Assembly: GCA_035532215.1 (NCBI GenBank)
Contig: DATKRK010000295.1
Span: forward strand, 1-40,549
Direction: 5' to 3'
Length of the DNA: 40,549 nucleotides
Origin: JAICIG01 sp035532215
GTDB taxonomy: Bacteria; Planctomycetota; Planctomycetia; Pirellulales; JAICIG01
Shown: positions 8,086 through 15,766 of the stretch, piece by piece
How the letters are laid out: every line of letters begins with the position of its first letter
Position numbering within the stretch: the first letter of the stretch is position 1
Made by a program: the position numbers and the translations under genes
Notes under the pieces: generated by a model
Told to the model about the DNA's origin: nothing
The model's input: only the letters and a program-made list of their open reading frames with translations
Databases searched by the model: none

Positions 8086-8640
8086 ATGCCTATTCTCGAT
8101 GCGGAAATCCAGTGCTATCCGGCCAATCTCTTGGAGTCGGACGATGCCGCCGGCCAGGACCGCCAGTGGTGGGTCGTGCGCACCCGGACGCGCCAGGAAA
8201 AAAGCCTGGCTCGCGATCTTCTCCAACGCGAAATTCCCTTCTACCTGCCCCAAATCCACAAGACTTCCGTGGTTCGCGGGCGGCGCCGGACTTCGTTCCT
8301 GCCGCTCTTTTCCGGCTATCTGTTCATGTTTGGCGACGAGCAAGAACGTTACCACAGCATGACGACAAACCGCGTGGCTCAGGTTTTGCCAGTTACCGAC
8401 CAGCGCGAACTGCTCGAAGACCTGTCGCAAATCTTTCGCTTGATCGAAGCCAAGGCGCCATTGACCATCGAAGGCCGCCTCAAGGCGGGCGACCAGGTGC
8501 GGGTCAAGAACGGCTCGTTCGCAGGCGTTGAAGGAACGGTCCTCGCTCGAGGCCGCCGAACGCGGGTCGTCGTGGCCGTCCGCCTCATTCAGCAAGGCGT
8601 CTCGCTCGAAGTCGACGACTTTCAACTCGAATTGCTTTGA
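8086..8640 (+). CDS. NusG/RfaH-like transcription antiterminator
   Basis: A protein of 184 residues in the NusG superfamily. The NGN domain starts at WWVVRTRTRQEKSLARDLL (28-46) and includes FYLPQIHK and FLPLFSGYLFMFG (71-83). The KOW domain is GDQVRVKNGSFAGVEGTVL (135-153), and the end DDFQLELL is the usual last KOW strand. Members of this type (RfaH, UpxY, LoaP and planctomycete relatives) bind RNA polymerase and let it read through long polysaccharide operons. This copy is a specialised paralog rather than housekeeping NusG: it is not next to secE or ribosomal genes, and it is divergent from a UDP-sugar dehydrogenase gene. Start chosen at MPILDAEIQC, preceded by AAAGGA about 10 bases upstream. 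Confidence 0.87.
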   Translation: MPILDAEIQCYPANLLESDDAAGQDRQWWVVRTRTRQEKSLARDLLQREIPFYLPQIHKTSVVRGRRRTSFLPLFSGYLFMFGDEQERYHSMTTNRVAQVLPVTDQRELLEDLSQIFRLIEAKAPLTIEGRLKAGDQVRVKNGSFAGVEGTVLARGRRTRVVVAVRLIQQGVSLEVDDFQLELL

Positions 8641-8779
8641 TTCGGCGCCCGGCTGGATTTTCGGTCCGCGATTCTGCTAACATATCTGTCGCTGCCGATA
8701 TTTAGGGAACGCCTGTCGGGAACGTCCGGCGGCGGGGGGGCCCGACCAACCACGCAGGGCGAGCGCCAGCAGGTTAGCG

Positions 8780-10282
8780 ATGCTGAATATTCTCGGGTCG
8801 ACGCGTACTTTTTGCGGCGGAATGAGCCGCCGCGACTGGTTGCGTGTGGGCAGTTTGGGGCTGGCGGGCATCTCGTTGCCGCAGATGTTTCGCTTGCAAG
8901 CCGCCTCGGCCGCCGCCGCTGAGGCCCGTCCTCGTTCGTTCGGAAAAGCCAAAAGCGTCATCCTGATCCACCTTTATGGCTCGCCCAGCCAGCTCGAGAC
9001 GGTCGATCCCAAGCCCAACGCCCCGGAAGAAATCCGCGGCGAGTTGAAGCACATCCCGTCGAGCCTGCCGGGGCTCGACGTCTGCGAACTGCTGCCGAAT
9101 CTGGCCAAGGTGATGGATCGCTGCACGGTGCTGCGGTCGATGACCCATCAATATCCCTTGCACGGCGTCGCCTTTGCACTGACCGGCGTGCCTGCGATCG
9201 ACGTGCCGATGGAGTTGAATCCCCGCGACTCGCGGCACTGGCCGTATTTCGGCTCGGTCGTCGATTTCGTCGACGCTCACGATCCGCAGCGTCAGGCGGC
9301 GCGGACGGTGCCGGCGAATATCGCCTTGCCGTGGCAATTCAGCAGCCGTCGCGTCGGCGAAGTGCCTCGGGCCGGTCCGTACGCGGCGTTTTTAGGGGGC
9401 GAATACAATCCGGTATGGACCGACTTCATCGGCCAGGCCACGAAGTCGCACGAAAAGACGCTGGCCGGCAAGGTCTACACGGATAACGATCCCTATATTG
9501 GCCTCTCGCCCGATAGTCATTTCGTCGTCCCCTCGGCTTCGAACTTGCAAGACGAAATCACGCTCGATCGTTTGAACGGGCGGCGTTCGCTGGTCGAGCA
9601 ATTAGATCAAGCCCGCGCCGATTTGGCCGCGACCGCTAGCGGAAAACAGATGGACCGCTACCGCGGCATGACCTACGACTTGCTCGGCTCCGATCAACTG
9701 CGCACTGCTCTCGACGTGCGTTTGGAGCCCGCCGCCACGCGGGCCATTTACGGCGATACGCTGTTCGGCCAGGGCTGCCTTGCCGCGCGGCGGTTGGTCG
9801 AGGCCGGCAGCCGCGTGGTCAGCGTATTTTGGGACGAATACGGGTTGGCCGGCAGCGGCTGGGATACGCACTGGGACCACTTCCCGCGAATGCGGAAAGA
9901 ACTTTGCCCCGGCTTCGACCAGGGTTGGTACGGGCTGATCGCCGATCTCGACCAGCGCGGGCTGCTCGACGAGGTGCTGGTGGTTTGCACCAGCGAACAC
10001 GGGCGCACGCCTCGGCTGAGCAAAGCCCGCAACGGCGGGCGCGATCATTGGTCGCGAGTTTATTCCTCGCTGGCCGCCGGCGCAGGCGTCACGCGCGGCA
10101 ACGTCGTCGGCGCCTCCGACAAGCAAGGCGGCGACGTGGCTCACCGCCCGATCAGTCCCAAGGATTTGCTGGCCACCATGTACCACTTGCTGGGCATCGA
10201 TCACAAAATGATCGTTCACGACGCGCTCGGCCGCCCGCTGCCGCTGGTGGAAGGGCATGTGATCGGCGAGATTCTTTCCTGA
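8780..10282 (+). CDS. DUF1501 domain protein with Tat leader (solitary)
   Basis: 500 residues, alkaline-phosphatase/sulfatase-like DUF1501 family, function undefined. The leader MSRRDWLRVGSLGLAGISLP (residues 15-34) is a twin-arginine signal. The start at MLNILGSTRTFCGG is typical of planctomycete members, so I keep the first ATG. Family marks: VILIHLYGSPSQLETVDPKP, VCELLPNLAKVMDRCTVLRSMTH, GWDTHWDHF, VVCTSEHGRTPRL and GGRDHWSRVYSSLAAGAGV. These Asp/His residues match the metal-binding positions of the superfamily. Unlike the two other DUF1501 genes in this window, it has no PSCyt1/DUF1549/DUF1553 partner next to it. It is followed by a convergent gene on the minus strand. Confidence 0.9.
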   Translation: MLNILGSTRTFCGGMSRRDWLRVGSLGLAGISLPQMFRLQAASAAAAEARPRSFGKAKSVILIHLYGSPSQLETVDPKPNAPEEIRGELKHIPSSLPGLDVCELLPNLAKVMDRCTVLRSMTHQYPLHGVAFALTGVPAIDVPMELNPRDSRHWPYFGSVVDFVDAHDPQRQAARTVPANIALPWQFSSRRVGEVPRAGPYAAFLGGEYNPVWTDFIGQATKSHEKTLAGKVYTDNDPYIGLSPDSHFVVPSASNLQDEITLDRLNGRRSLVEQLDQARADLAATASGKQMDRYRGMTYDLLGSDQLRTALDVRLEPAATRAIYGDTLFGQGCLAARRLVEAGSRVVSVFWDEYGLAGSGWDTHWDHFPRMRKELCPGFDQGWYGLIADLDQRGLLDEVLVVCTSEHGRTPRLSKARNGGRDHWSRVYSSLAAGAGVTRGNVVGASDKQGGDVAHRPISPKDLLATMYHLLGIDHKMIVHDALGRPLPLVEGHVIGEILS

Positions 10283-10294
10283 GCCTTGCCAGCT

Positions 10295-10326
10295 CTCCTC
10301 TCCCTCTGGGAGCGGCCGGGTGAGGG
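10295..10326. repeat. Degenerate ctctccctctgggag...ggtgaggg repeat
   Basis: The sequence ctcctctccctctgggagcg followed by gccgggtgaggg resembles a short palindrome that recurs between genes in many bacteria. It contains the hairpin ctccc-tct-gggag (10300-10312). It lies between the convergent stops of the DUF1501 gene and the minus-strand hydrolase gene and could serve as a terminator. The resemblance is from memory only. Confidence 0.35.
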
Positions 10327-10343
10327 TTGAAGTGCATTGAACT

Positions 10344-12197
10344 TTACTTCCGGTCGGCTCCCTGCGTTCGAAAAACCGAATCGAGCACCGTGGCGATCAA
10401 GTCGGGATCGCTGTTGAGTTCCAAGTGATTCAGCCGCGTGACGGTCACGGCCGCCGCACCGGGCAGCGTCGCGCTGTCGACCGAGACGATCAAGTCGCCG
10501 TCCGCGACTTCTTCGGGCAGGCGTAAATGATCGACGAGGCGGCCAAGCTGCTGCTTCCAACGCGGCTGTTCGATCCGCTCGACGACTTCCTGGGCCAACA
10601 GCCTTCTGGCGACCTCGACCGCCGCGGTCAACCCCAGGGCTTCGACCGCGTTGAACTTTCGCCCGCAATAGATTTCGTAGCGCTGGGCCAAGGCCGCATC
10701 GTAGCCGAGATAACGCAAGAACAGGCTGTCGGCGTGCAGATCGTGCGTCAGTTGCCGCGAGCCTTCGTGTACGGCTCGCTGGACGGCCTCGGGCAAGCCG
10801 AATTTCAAGTCTCGAAAAAAAGTGCCGGCGTCGACGATGAATTTCAATTGCGTCAATCCGACGCCGCCATTCGGCGTGCCCAGCAACACGGCTCGATCGA
10901 AGCCGCCTCGCTTCTTTTCCGCGTAGTAACGAAACACAAGTCCGCCCGCGCTGTGCGCGACGAACAAGGTCCGCTCGGGCGTCGAGACGCTTCGGGCCAT
11001 CTCGTGCGCCAGCAGTTCGCCCGCCGCCGAAAGGCTGCCGTTGTTCGGATAGCGGAAAAACAGAATCTTATAGGCTGCGGCCTCCGGCCGCTTGGCAAGC
11101 TCGCGAAAGAAGCTCTCGAAGGTGGCTTCCTTGCCGGCGAACCCGTGAACGAACGCGATGGCCGGCTGCCCGGGCTGCGCAGCATTGGCAGGGGCTTTCG
11201 TGAGCTTGCCCGTGGCCGCGTCCACGACGAACAGGCCGAAAGCGGATTCGTCGTTCGTTCGGCCGTTTCGTTCCATCAGCAGCCGTTTTAGTCGTTGCGA
11301 CAGCGTCGGGACGACGGTTAGCGCGTCGATCGCAGCCGAGGTCGACTCGCCTTCGCGCGCCGCCGCCCGCGGCCGATCGAGCGAGTCGCCTTCGCGAAGC
11401 CAAATCAACCACCGCAGCGCATCGAGCGACGCATCCTCGTCGAAACCGGCGTTGCGGCACAGGTGCAGCGCGAACAGATCGGCCTCGTAGACCTCGTCGC
11501 GGGCGTAGAGGAAGCGCAGCAGGCCGCCCGTGCGCTCGAAGCCCGTTTCCCACGCGCGTCGCAGCAGCTTTTCGTCGACCGCCGAAGCAAGGCCGGCCTT
11601 GACGTCGTCTTCAAGCTTCAACGATTGATATCCGCGACGGCAGTGCCCCAGACCGATGTGGCCCAGTTCGCCGGCAAGCACGAGCCCGAGCGCCGACGGA
11701 CCGCGCCCGTCGTCGGCCAACAGCGCTTCGACCGTCGCCCGCGTCACATAGACGTAGCCGCCGCCGACCGTCAGGGCGTCGAGGTCGTCGCTCTCCAACA
11801 CGGTCAAGCGATAACGAAATTCGGCGGGCTTGAGATGCGGCGGCAAGGCGCCGAGCAGCTTGTCGAACGCCTGCTGCGCCGCGGGCGGCGTCGCCGCCGT
11901 GCGAAACCGGCGCAACAGTTCTTGATTGCTCTGCTCGGCCGCCCGCAGTTCCTCGGCCGGCGACAGCGCGGCCTGGCTGATCAGCCAAGCCACGACATTG
12001 CCGGAAAAATCGACGCTTTGCTCGTGCAGGTTCGGCGCGGGGCTGCGCCCGGCGAGCTCGTCGATCTTTTGGCGCAACGCTGGCGTCAGCGCGGCCACGT
12101 TGGGCCGCGGCTGCTCGGCCGCGGCGGCAAGGCTGCTCGGCAATATTGCCGCAAAGAGACAAATCGGGCATGCGGCGAGGAGTCCCCGCCGCGGCAT
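10344..12197 (-). CDS. Secreted fusion of a degenerate M48-like metallopeptidase and an alpha/beta hydrolase
   Basis: 617 residues. A signal peptide (MPRRGLLAACPICLFAAILP) is followed by an M48-like domain: YRLTVLESDDLDALTVGGG, YVYVTRATVEALL, the helix LVLAGELGHIGLGH (about 172-185) and the downstream YEADLFALHLC (about 237-247). The zinc motif HExxH reads GELGH (176-180): the first histidine is glycine (codon 11670-11672), while the glutamate, the second histidine and the third-ligand ExxxD region remain. A lipase-like alpha/beta hydrolase begins at FVHGFAGKEATFESFF (about 349), with nucleophile Ser416 in VAHSAGG, a probable acid in DGDLIVSVDSA and His in RLNHLELNSDPD. The hydrolase therefore looks active and the peptidase inactive. 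I chose the ATG at 12197, not the one at 12254, because it begins the signal peptide. Substrate unknown. Confidence 0.75.
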   Translation of the reverse strand: MPRRGLLAACPICLFAAILPSSLAAAAEQPRPNVAALTPALRQKIDELAGRSPAPNLHEQSVDFSGNVVAWLISQAALSPAEELRAAEQSNQELLRRFRTAATPPAAQQAFDKLLGALPPHLKPAEFRYRLTVLESDDLDALTVGGGYVYVTRATVEALLADDGRGPSALGLVLAGELGHIGLGHCRRGYQSLKLEDDVKAGLASAVDEKLLRRAWETGFERTGGLLRFLYARDEVYEADLFALHLCRNAGFDEDASLDALRWLIWLREGDSLDRPRAAAREGESTSAAIDALTVVPTLSQRLKRLLMERNGRTNDESAFGLFVVDAATGKLTKAPANAAQPGQPAIAFVHGFAGKEATFESFFRELAKRPEAAAYKILFFRYPNNGSLSAAGELLAHEMARSVSTPERTLFVAHSAGGLVFRYYAEKKRGGFDRAVLLGTPNGGVGLTQLKFIVDAGTFFRDLKFGLPEAVQRAVHEGSRQLTHDLHADSLFLRYLGYDAALAQRYEIYCGRKFNAVEALGLTAAVEVARRLLAQEVVERIEQPRWKQQLGRLVDHLRLPEEVADGDLIVSVDSATLPGAAAVTVTRLNHLELNSDPDLIATVLDSVFRTQGADRK

Positions 12198-12258
12198 GCT
12201 CGCGGCGCGAGAAGCGGCAAAAAGTGTGAGAAAAATGGCTTCCTCCCGCGGCAAGTCG

Positions 12259-12396
12259 CTAGCCCGGATTATTCATCAGCCCATACCAACCCGAAGCGCA
12301 AGCGAGGTGGAGCAATCGCCTTACCTCGCTAGCGCTTCGGGTTAGTGTGAAGCGCTTTGTCGAGCATTCTCGGGGCTGATGAATAATCCGGGCTAG
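12259..12396. repeat. Family A palindromic repeat, copy A3
   Basis: This 138-bp copy is identical to A1 except for one base (cgcc instead of cgtc near the centre). It has perfect terminal inverted repeats and CTAG ends. It lies between the stop of the orphan kinase gene and the start of the hydrolase-fusion gene, both on the minus strand, about 60 bp upstream of the latter's start, where it would isolate the two transcripts. The near-identity with A1, 10.7 kb away, points to recent movement or gene conversion. Confidence 0.93.
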
Positions 12397-12504
12397 AATA
12401 GCTGCCGCGATGAACGTGCGTTTCAGCTTAAAACGTTTTTTCCAAGCACTTCAGCGAGCATAAACCGGGCCAATGGGGCGAAATACGGCGTTTGACGGCC
12501 GCAT

Positions 12505-14355
12505 TCAACCGCCGGGATGGCGGCCGTCCCCATCGTGGGATTGCCTGGGCGCGTAAGGCAAATCGACCGCCACGAGCGTCCCGGCGCCGGGGGCGCTTTC
12601 GATCGTACACTGCCCGCCCGCAATCCGGGCGCGCTCGTGCATGCCTTTGATGCCGTGGACTCCCTTACTCTGAACGGCAGGAGAGAAGCCGACGCCCCAA
12701 TCGCGGATTTCCAGCCGCACGCGATCGCCCTGCCGCTTCAATTCCACCCGCAGCTTTTCGGCTTGGCTGTGCTTGCGCGCGTTCGTCAAGGCCTCTTGGG
12801 CGATGCGGAACAGCGCCTCTTCGACGTGCGGCGCCAGCCTCGGCAAATCGTCCGGCTTGACGAACTCGATTTGGACGTGCGCGCGGTCTTCCTCATCGAT
12901 CAGGTATTCCAGGGCGGCGCCGATGCCCCCCTCGTCGAGTGCAGGGGTGCGTATTCCATTCACCAGACGCCGGCCTTCGGCCACCGCCTTTTGCAGCACG
13001 CTCAGCACGGGCTCGAACTGCCGGGCCAATTCGGGCGAGCCCGCTTTGCCGTGCAAGGCTTGCAATTGCATCAAGGCGCCGGTGACGTATTGCACCAGGC
13101 CGTCGTGAATTTCGTAGGAGATGAGCTGCCGCTCCCGATCTTGCATTTCGATCGTATGCCGCAACAATTCTTGTTCCGATTCGAGGGCCTCGCAGGCGAG
13201 TTTGTGCTCGGTGATGTCCACCGCGGTCCCGATATAACCCGTCACGGCGCCGGTCGAATCGCGCATTGCCGTGGCGGAACTCATCAGCCAGCGTACGCCG
13301 CCCGCCGGGCGGACGAAACGCACTTCGGACAGAAACGAACGTCCGGCCCGCAACGATGCTCGCCACTCGTCGATATACCGCTGGCGGTCGTCAGGGTGCA
13401 GATAGCGTTGCCAGCTCTGGCCCAAGGCGTCTTCGGGCTTTTCGCCGGCGACCTCCGACCATTTCTGGTTGACGAAGGTGCAGAGTCCCTCGCAGTCGGT
13501 TTGAAAGATAATGACCGGGGCGTGGACCGCCAGCGTACGAAATCGCTCTTCCGCCATGCGCAGCGCGAGTTCGGCTTCGCGCCGCTCCGTTACGTCGGTG
13601 CAGATGCCAAGCACCTGAACGGCCGGGGCCGGTAGGGCCGGAAAGGTCTGGTGAACGGCCGGGGCCGGTAGGGCCGGAAAGGTCTGGCCCGCGATTTCGA
13701 TCCACCGCGTTTTGCCGTCCGGCAGGCGCACTCGGTAGGTCGTCGAGTCGGGCGCCTTGCCGACGAGCGTCAGAGCCAGAGCTTCCCTGAGACGCGTTTG
13801 GTCTTCCGGGTAGGTGTGCGACAATGCATCTTCCAGCGTGCCGCGGAACTCCCCCGGTGCGAATCCATGCATCGGCTCCATGAGGCCCGACCATGTGACC
13901 CGATTCGTCCGCAGATCCATCTCCCAGGCGCCGAGCTTGCCCGCTTCGAGCGCCATCAACAGCCGCTGCTGGCTTTCTCGCAACTCCGCTTCGACGTTTC
14001 GCCGTTCCTCGATTTCGCGATTTAATTCGCTTCGGGCGTCGTGCTCCGATTTGCAGAGCAGCGCAATCACGCATCCTAAGAATAAATAAACGATCACGGT
14101 CGCCCCCACCGAAGGATTGGTGGGGTCGTAGACCGGAGCCTGGAGTTGCAGCCAAACCCCCGGCACGACACCGGCCGCCAATGCAAACAGCGAAGGGCCG
14201 AATCCCAACCATCGGCCACTGACAAACACGCTCAGCAGAAAGGCGCCCACCGCCGGGCGATATCCGAGAATCGGGATCAGAGCAATGCGGGCGGCGGCGA
14301 CCGCCGCCACGCTAGCCAGCGCCAACCCATAAGTCCGAACGAACCGAGCCATCAT
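12505..14355 (-). CDS. Membrane PAS-domain sensor histidine kinase (NarL-type HisKA_3), orphan
   Basis: 616 residues. N-terminal hydrophobic helices (about 8-100: LALASVAAVAAARIALIPIL, GAFLLSVFVSGRWLGF, ATVIVYLFLGCVIALLC) resemble the four-helix DUF4118/KdpD-type sensor. A coiled linker (108-130) and two PAS domains follow (about 131-258 and 268-385; ICTDVTERREAE and GTAVDITEHKLA mark their ends). The HisKA_3 segment is YEIHDGLVQYVTGALMQLQA with phospho-acceptor His417. The ATPase has EALFRIAQEALTNARKHS, the GVGFSP region and HGIKGMHERARIAGG. No response regulator is adjacent. The first PAS domain carries a 12-residue perfect internal duplication (see the separate entry). The signal is unknown. 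Confidence 0.87.
   Translation of the reverse strand: MMARFVRTYGLALASVAAVAAARIALIPILGYRPAVGAFLLSVFVSGRWLGFGPSLFALAAGVVPGVWLQLQAPVYDPTNPSVGATVIVYLFLGCVIALLCKSEHDARSELNREIEERRNVEAELRESQQRLLMALEAGKLGAWEMDLRTNRVTWSGLMEPMHGFAPGEFRGTLEDALSHTYPEDQTRLREALALTLVGKAPDSTTYRVRLPDGKTRWIEIAGQTFPALPAPAVHQTFPALPAPAVQVLGICTDVTERREAELALRMAEERFRTLAVHAPVIIFQTDCEGLCTFVNQKWSEVAGEKPEDALGQSWQRYLHPDDRQRYIDEWRASLRAGRSFLSEVRFVRPAGGVRWLMSSATAMRDSTGAVTGYIGTAVDITEHKLACEALESEQELLRHTIEMQDRERQLISYEIHDGLVQYVTGALMQLQALHGKAGSPELARQFEPVLSVLQKAVAEGRRLVNGIRTPALDEGGIGAALEYLIDEEDRAHVQIEFVKPDDLPRLAPHVEEALFRIAQEALTNARKHSQAEKLRVELKRQGDRVRLEIRDWGVGFSPAVQSKGVHGIKGMHERARIAGGQCTIESAPGAGTLVAVDLPYAPRQSHDGDGRHPGG
13616..13687. repeat. 36-bp perfect in-frame tandem duplication inside the kinase gene
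   Basis: The 36-bp unit starting tgaacggccggggccggtag occurs twice back to back (13616-13651 and 13652-13687) with no mismatch. On the coding strand this repeats QTFPALPAPAV within residues 224-247 of the kinase, just before the last beta strand of the first PAS domain. The reading frame is kept. Complete identity suggests a very recent slippage event or selection for a variable loop. Confidence 0.95.
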
Positions 14356-14553
14356 TTACGCCGCCGTCTTGCCAAACGTTGCCGACGAAAGCGGCGTCGC
14401 CGCGGAAAAGATCATGCTGCAATCATATTTTACGCGTTTTATAGTAATTTTCAATTGTATCGGCCGCCCCGTCCCTCGGTCGTCTGCCCGCCCTGACTTC
14501 CGATCGTCGAACGGGCCGGCGCTTTCCCGTTGCACTTAGCATCTGGCTGCTAT

Positions 14554-15480
14554 TTAAGTAAGTCCGGCGCCGCGGCGAAATTCCCGAGGCGTTTCCCCGG
14601 TGTGCTGCAAGAACACTTGGCTGAAGTACGACGCCGTAGAAAAGCTTAGCTTGCGGCTGACTTGCTCGACGGTCAACGTTCGGTTGCACAACAGCCGCTT
14701 GGCCTGCCAGATCTTGAGCTGGTTGTGGTAGGCCGCGATTCCGCAGTCGAACGCCTTGCGAAACGCCTCTTTGGCCCGCGTAGGACTAACCTGTAGTTCC
14801 CGCGCCACGTCGTTGATGCTCAAGCGATCGTTGACGCGGGAGAGCAACAAGCGGCGGATGCGCTGCGCCAGGTCATCGGGCTCAGCGGCGGAATCGGGCG
14901 CCGCCGCGAGCCGCGCCGTGCATTGGGCGACGAGCGCCCACAAGGCGCCGACAGTCGCCGCCGTTTCTCGCGGTTCCAGAGCGGTCAGATGATCGGCGGC
15001 CAGCCAAAAGAGCAGCCTCAGTTCGTCGTCTCCCGCTGCGTTGAAACGGTGGATTCCCTGCACGGCGCGAGCGAGCTTGCCGCAACATTCTTCGACTCCC
15101 GCGCCGCTTGGCCAGCGGCCCGGCCGCTGCGCGTCGATCAACACCCCGAGCGTGGCCCCGGTCTGTCGACCGTCGTTGCGCCAATAGTGCCTCACGCCGG
15201 GCGCCAAGAGATAGAACGCGCCTGCGTCAAGCGGCGTTTCCTCTTGCGACAGCACAAGCGACAGCGGACCCTGCAGACAGCCGTGCAAGGCGATGCACGG
15301 ATGGCTATGCGCCTGCGTCACCGTGCCGGGCGGGAAGTGGCCGGAGACGAACTGTAAAAAAGGGCGCGGCGTCGCACGCAAATAGGCCAAATAGCTGAGA
15401 TCGGTGATCGCGTCTTCGCGCGACTGGCCCGCACTTGCGTCGCGAGGGTTACGGCGGGCGGACTGCGGTTTCTTCGACAT
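14554..15480 (-). CDS. AraC-family transcriptional regulator with cupin sensor domain
   Basis: A 308-residue cytoplasmic regulator. The N-terminal half has cupin signatures: VTQAHSHPCIALHG (about 53-66), LSLVLSQEETPLDAGAFYLL and APGVRHYW. The C-terminal half is an AraC DNA-binding domain with two helix-turn-helices: SINDVARELQVSPTRAKEAF, then LTVEQVSRKLSFSTASYFSQ, ending QHTGETPREFRRG. I chose MSKKPQSA (15480) over the ATG at 15495. It is divergent from the NHL/ADH/MFS genes with 286 bp between the starts, so it is the obvious candidate regulator of that unit; the inducer would probably be a metabolite of the pathway. Confidence 0.88.
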   Translation of the reverse strand: MSKKPQSARRNPRDASAGQSREDAITDLSYLAYLRATPRPFLQFVSGHFPPGTVTQAHSHPCIALHGCLQGPLSLVLSQEETPLDAGAFYLLAPGVRHYWRNDGRQTGATLGVLIDAQRPGRWPSGAGVEECCGKLARAVQGIHRFNAAGDDELRLLFWLAADHLTALEPRETAATVGALWALVAQCTARLAAAPDSAAEPDDLAQRIRRLLLSRVNDRLSINDVARELQVSPTRAKEAFRKAFDCGIAAYHNQLKIWQAKRLLCNRTLTVEQVSRKLSFSTASYFSQVFLQHTGETPREFRRGAGLT

Positions 15481-15766
15481 CGGGATCGGAAGCAAGGCGT
15501 CGTCGGCCCACGGCCGCTATGCTACCATATTTTCAGAAAGACTTCCCGCTGGCGGCCCAGCGACCTCGCCGCCCGGTCATCGCACAAGGGCTTCGAGAGG
15601 ATACCGAGCCGATTTCGACAGACTTCCGTCCTCTCTCGACTGGACGGCCGTCGGAATGGCGTGCAAACTTGGTTTTCAGGGGCAGCCTTCCTATGCGAGT
15701 CTTGACGCCGAAACGGCCGCCCTCCCCGGAACCTAAAGCTCCCCTGACGGAAACGCTATTTAGCCA
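15481..15766. promoter_or_regulatory. Divergent control region, AraC / NHL-ADH-MFS
   Basis: This 286-bp stretch lies between divergent genes. I see no strong consensus promoter and no clear half-site pair for an AraC protein. The stretch gctatgctaccatattttca (15517-15536) is its most AT-rich part and may hold the promoter. Assignment as the operator region rests only on the divergent gene order. Short open frames across it look spurious. Confidence 0.35.
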
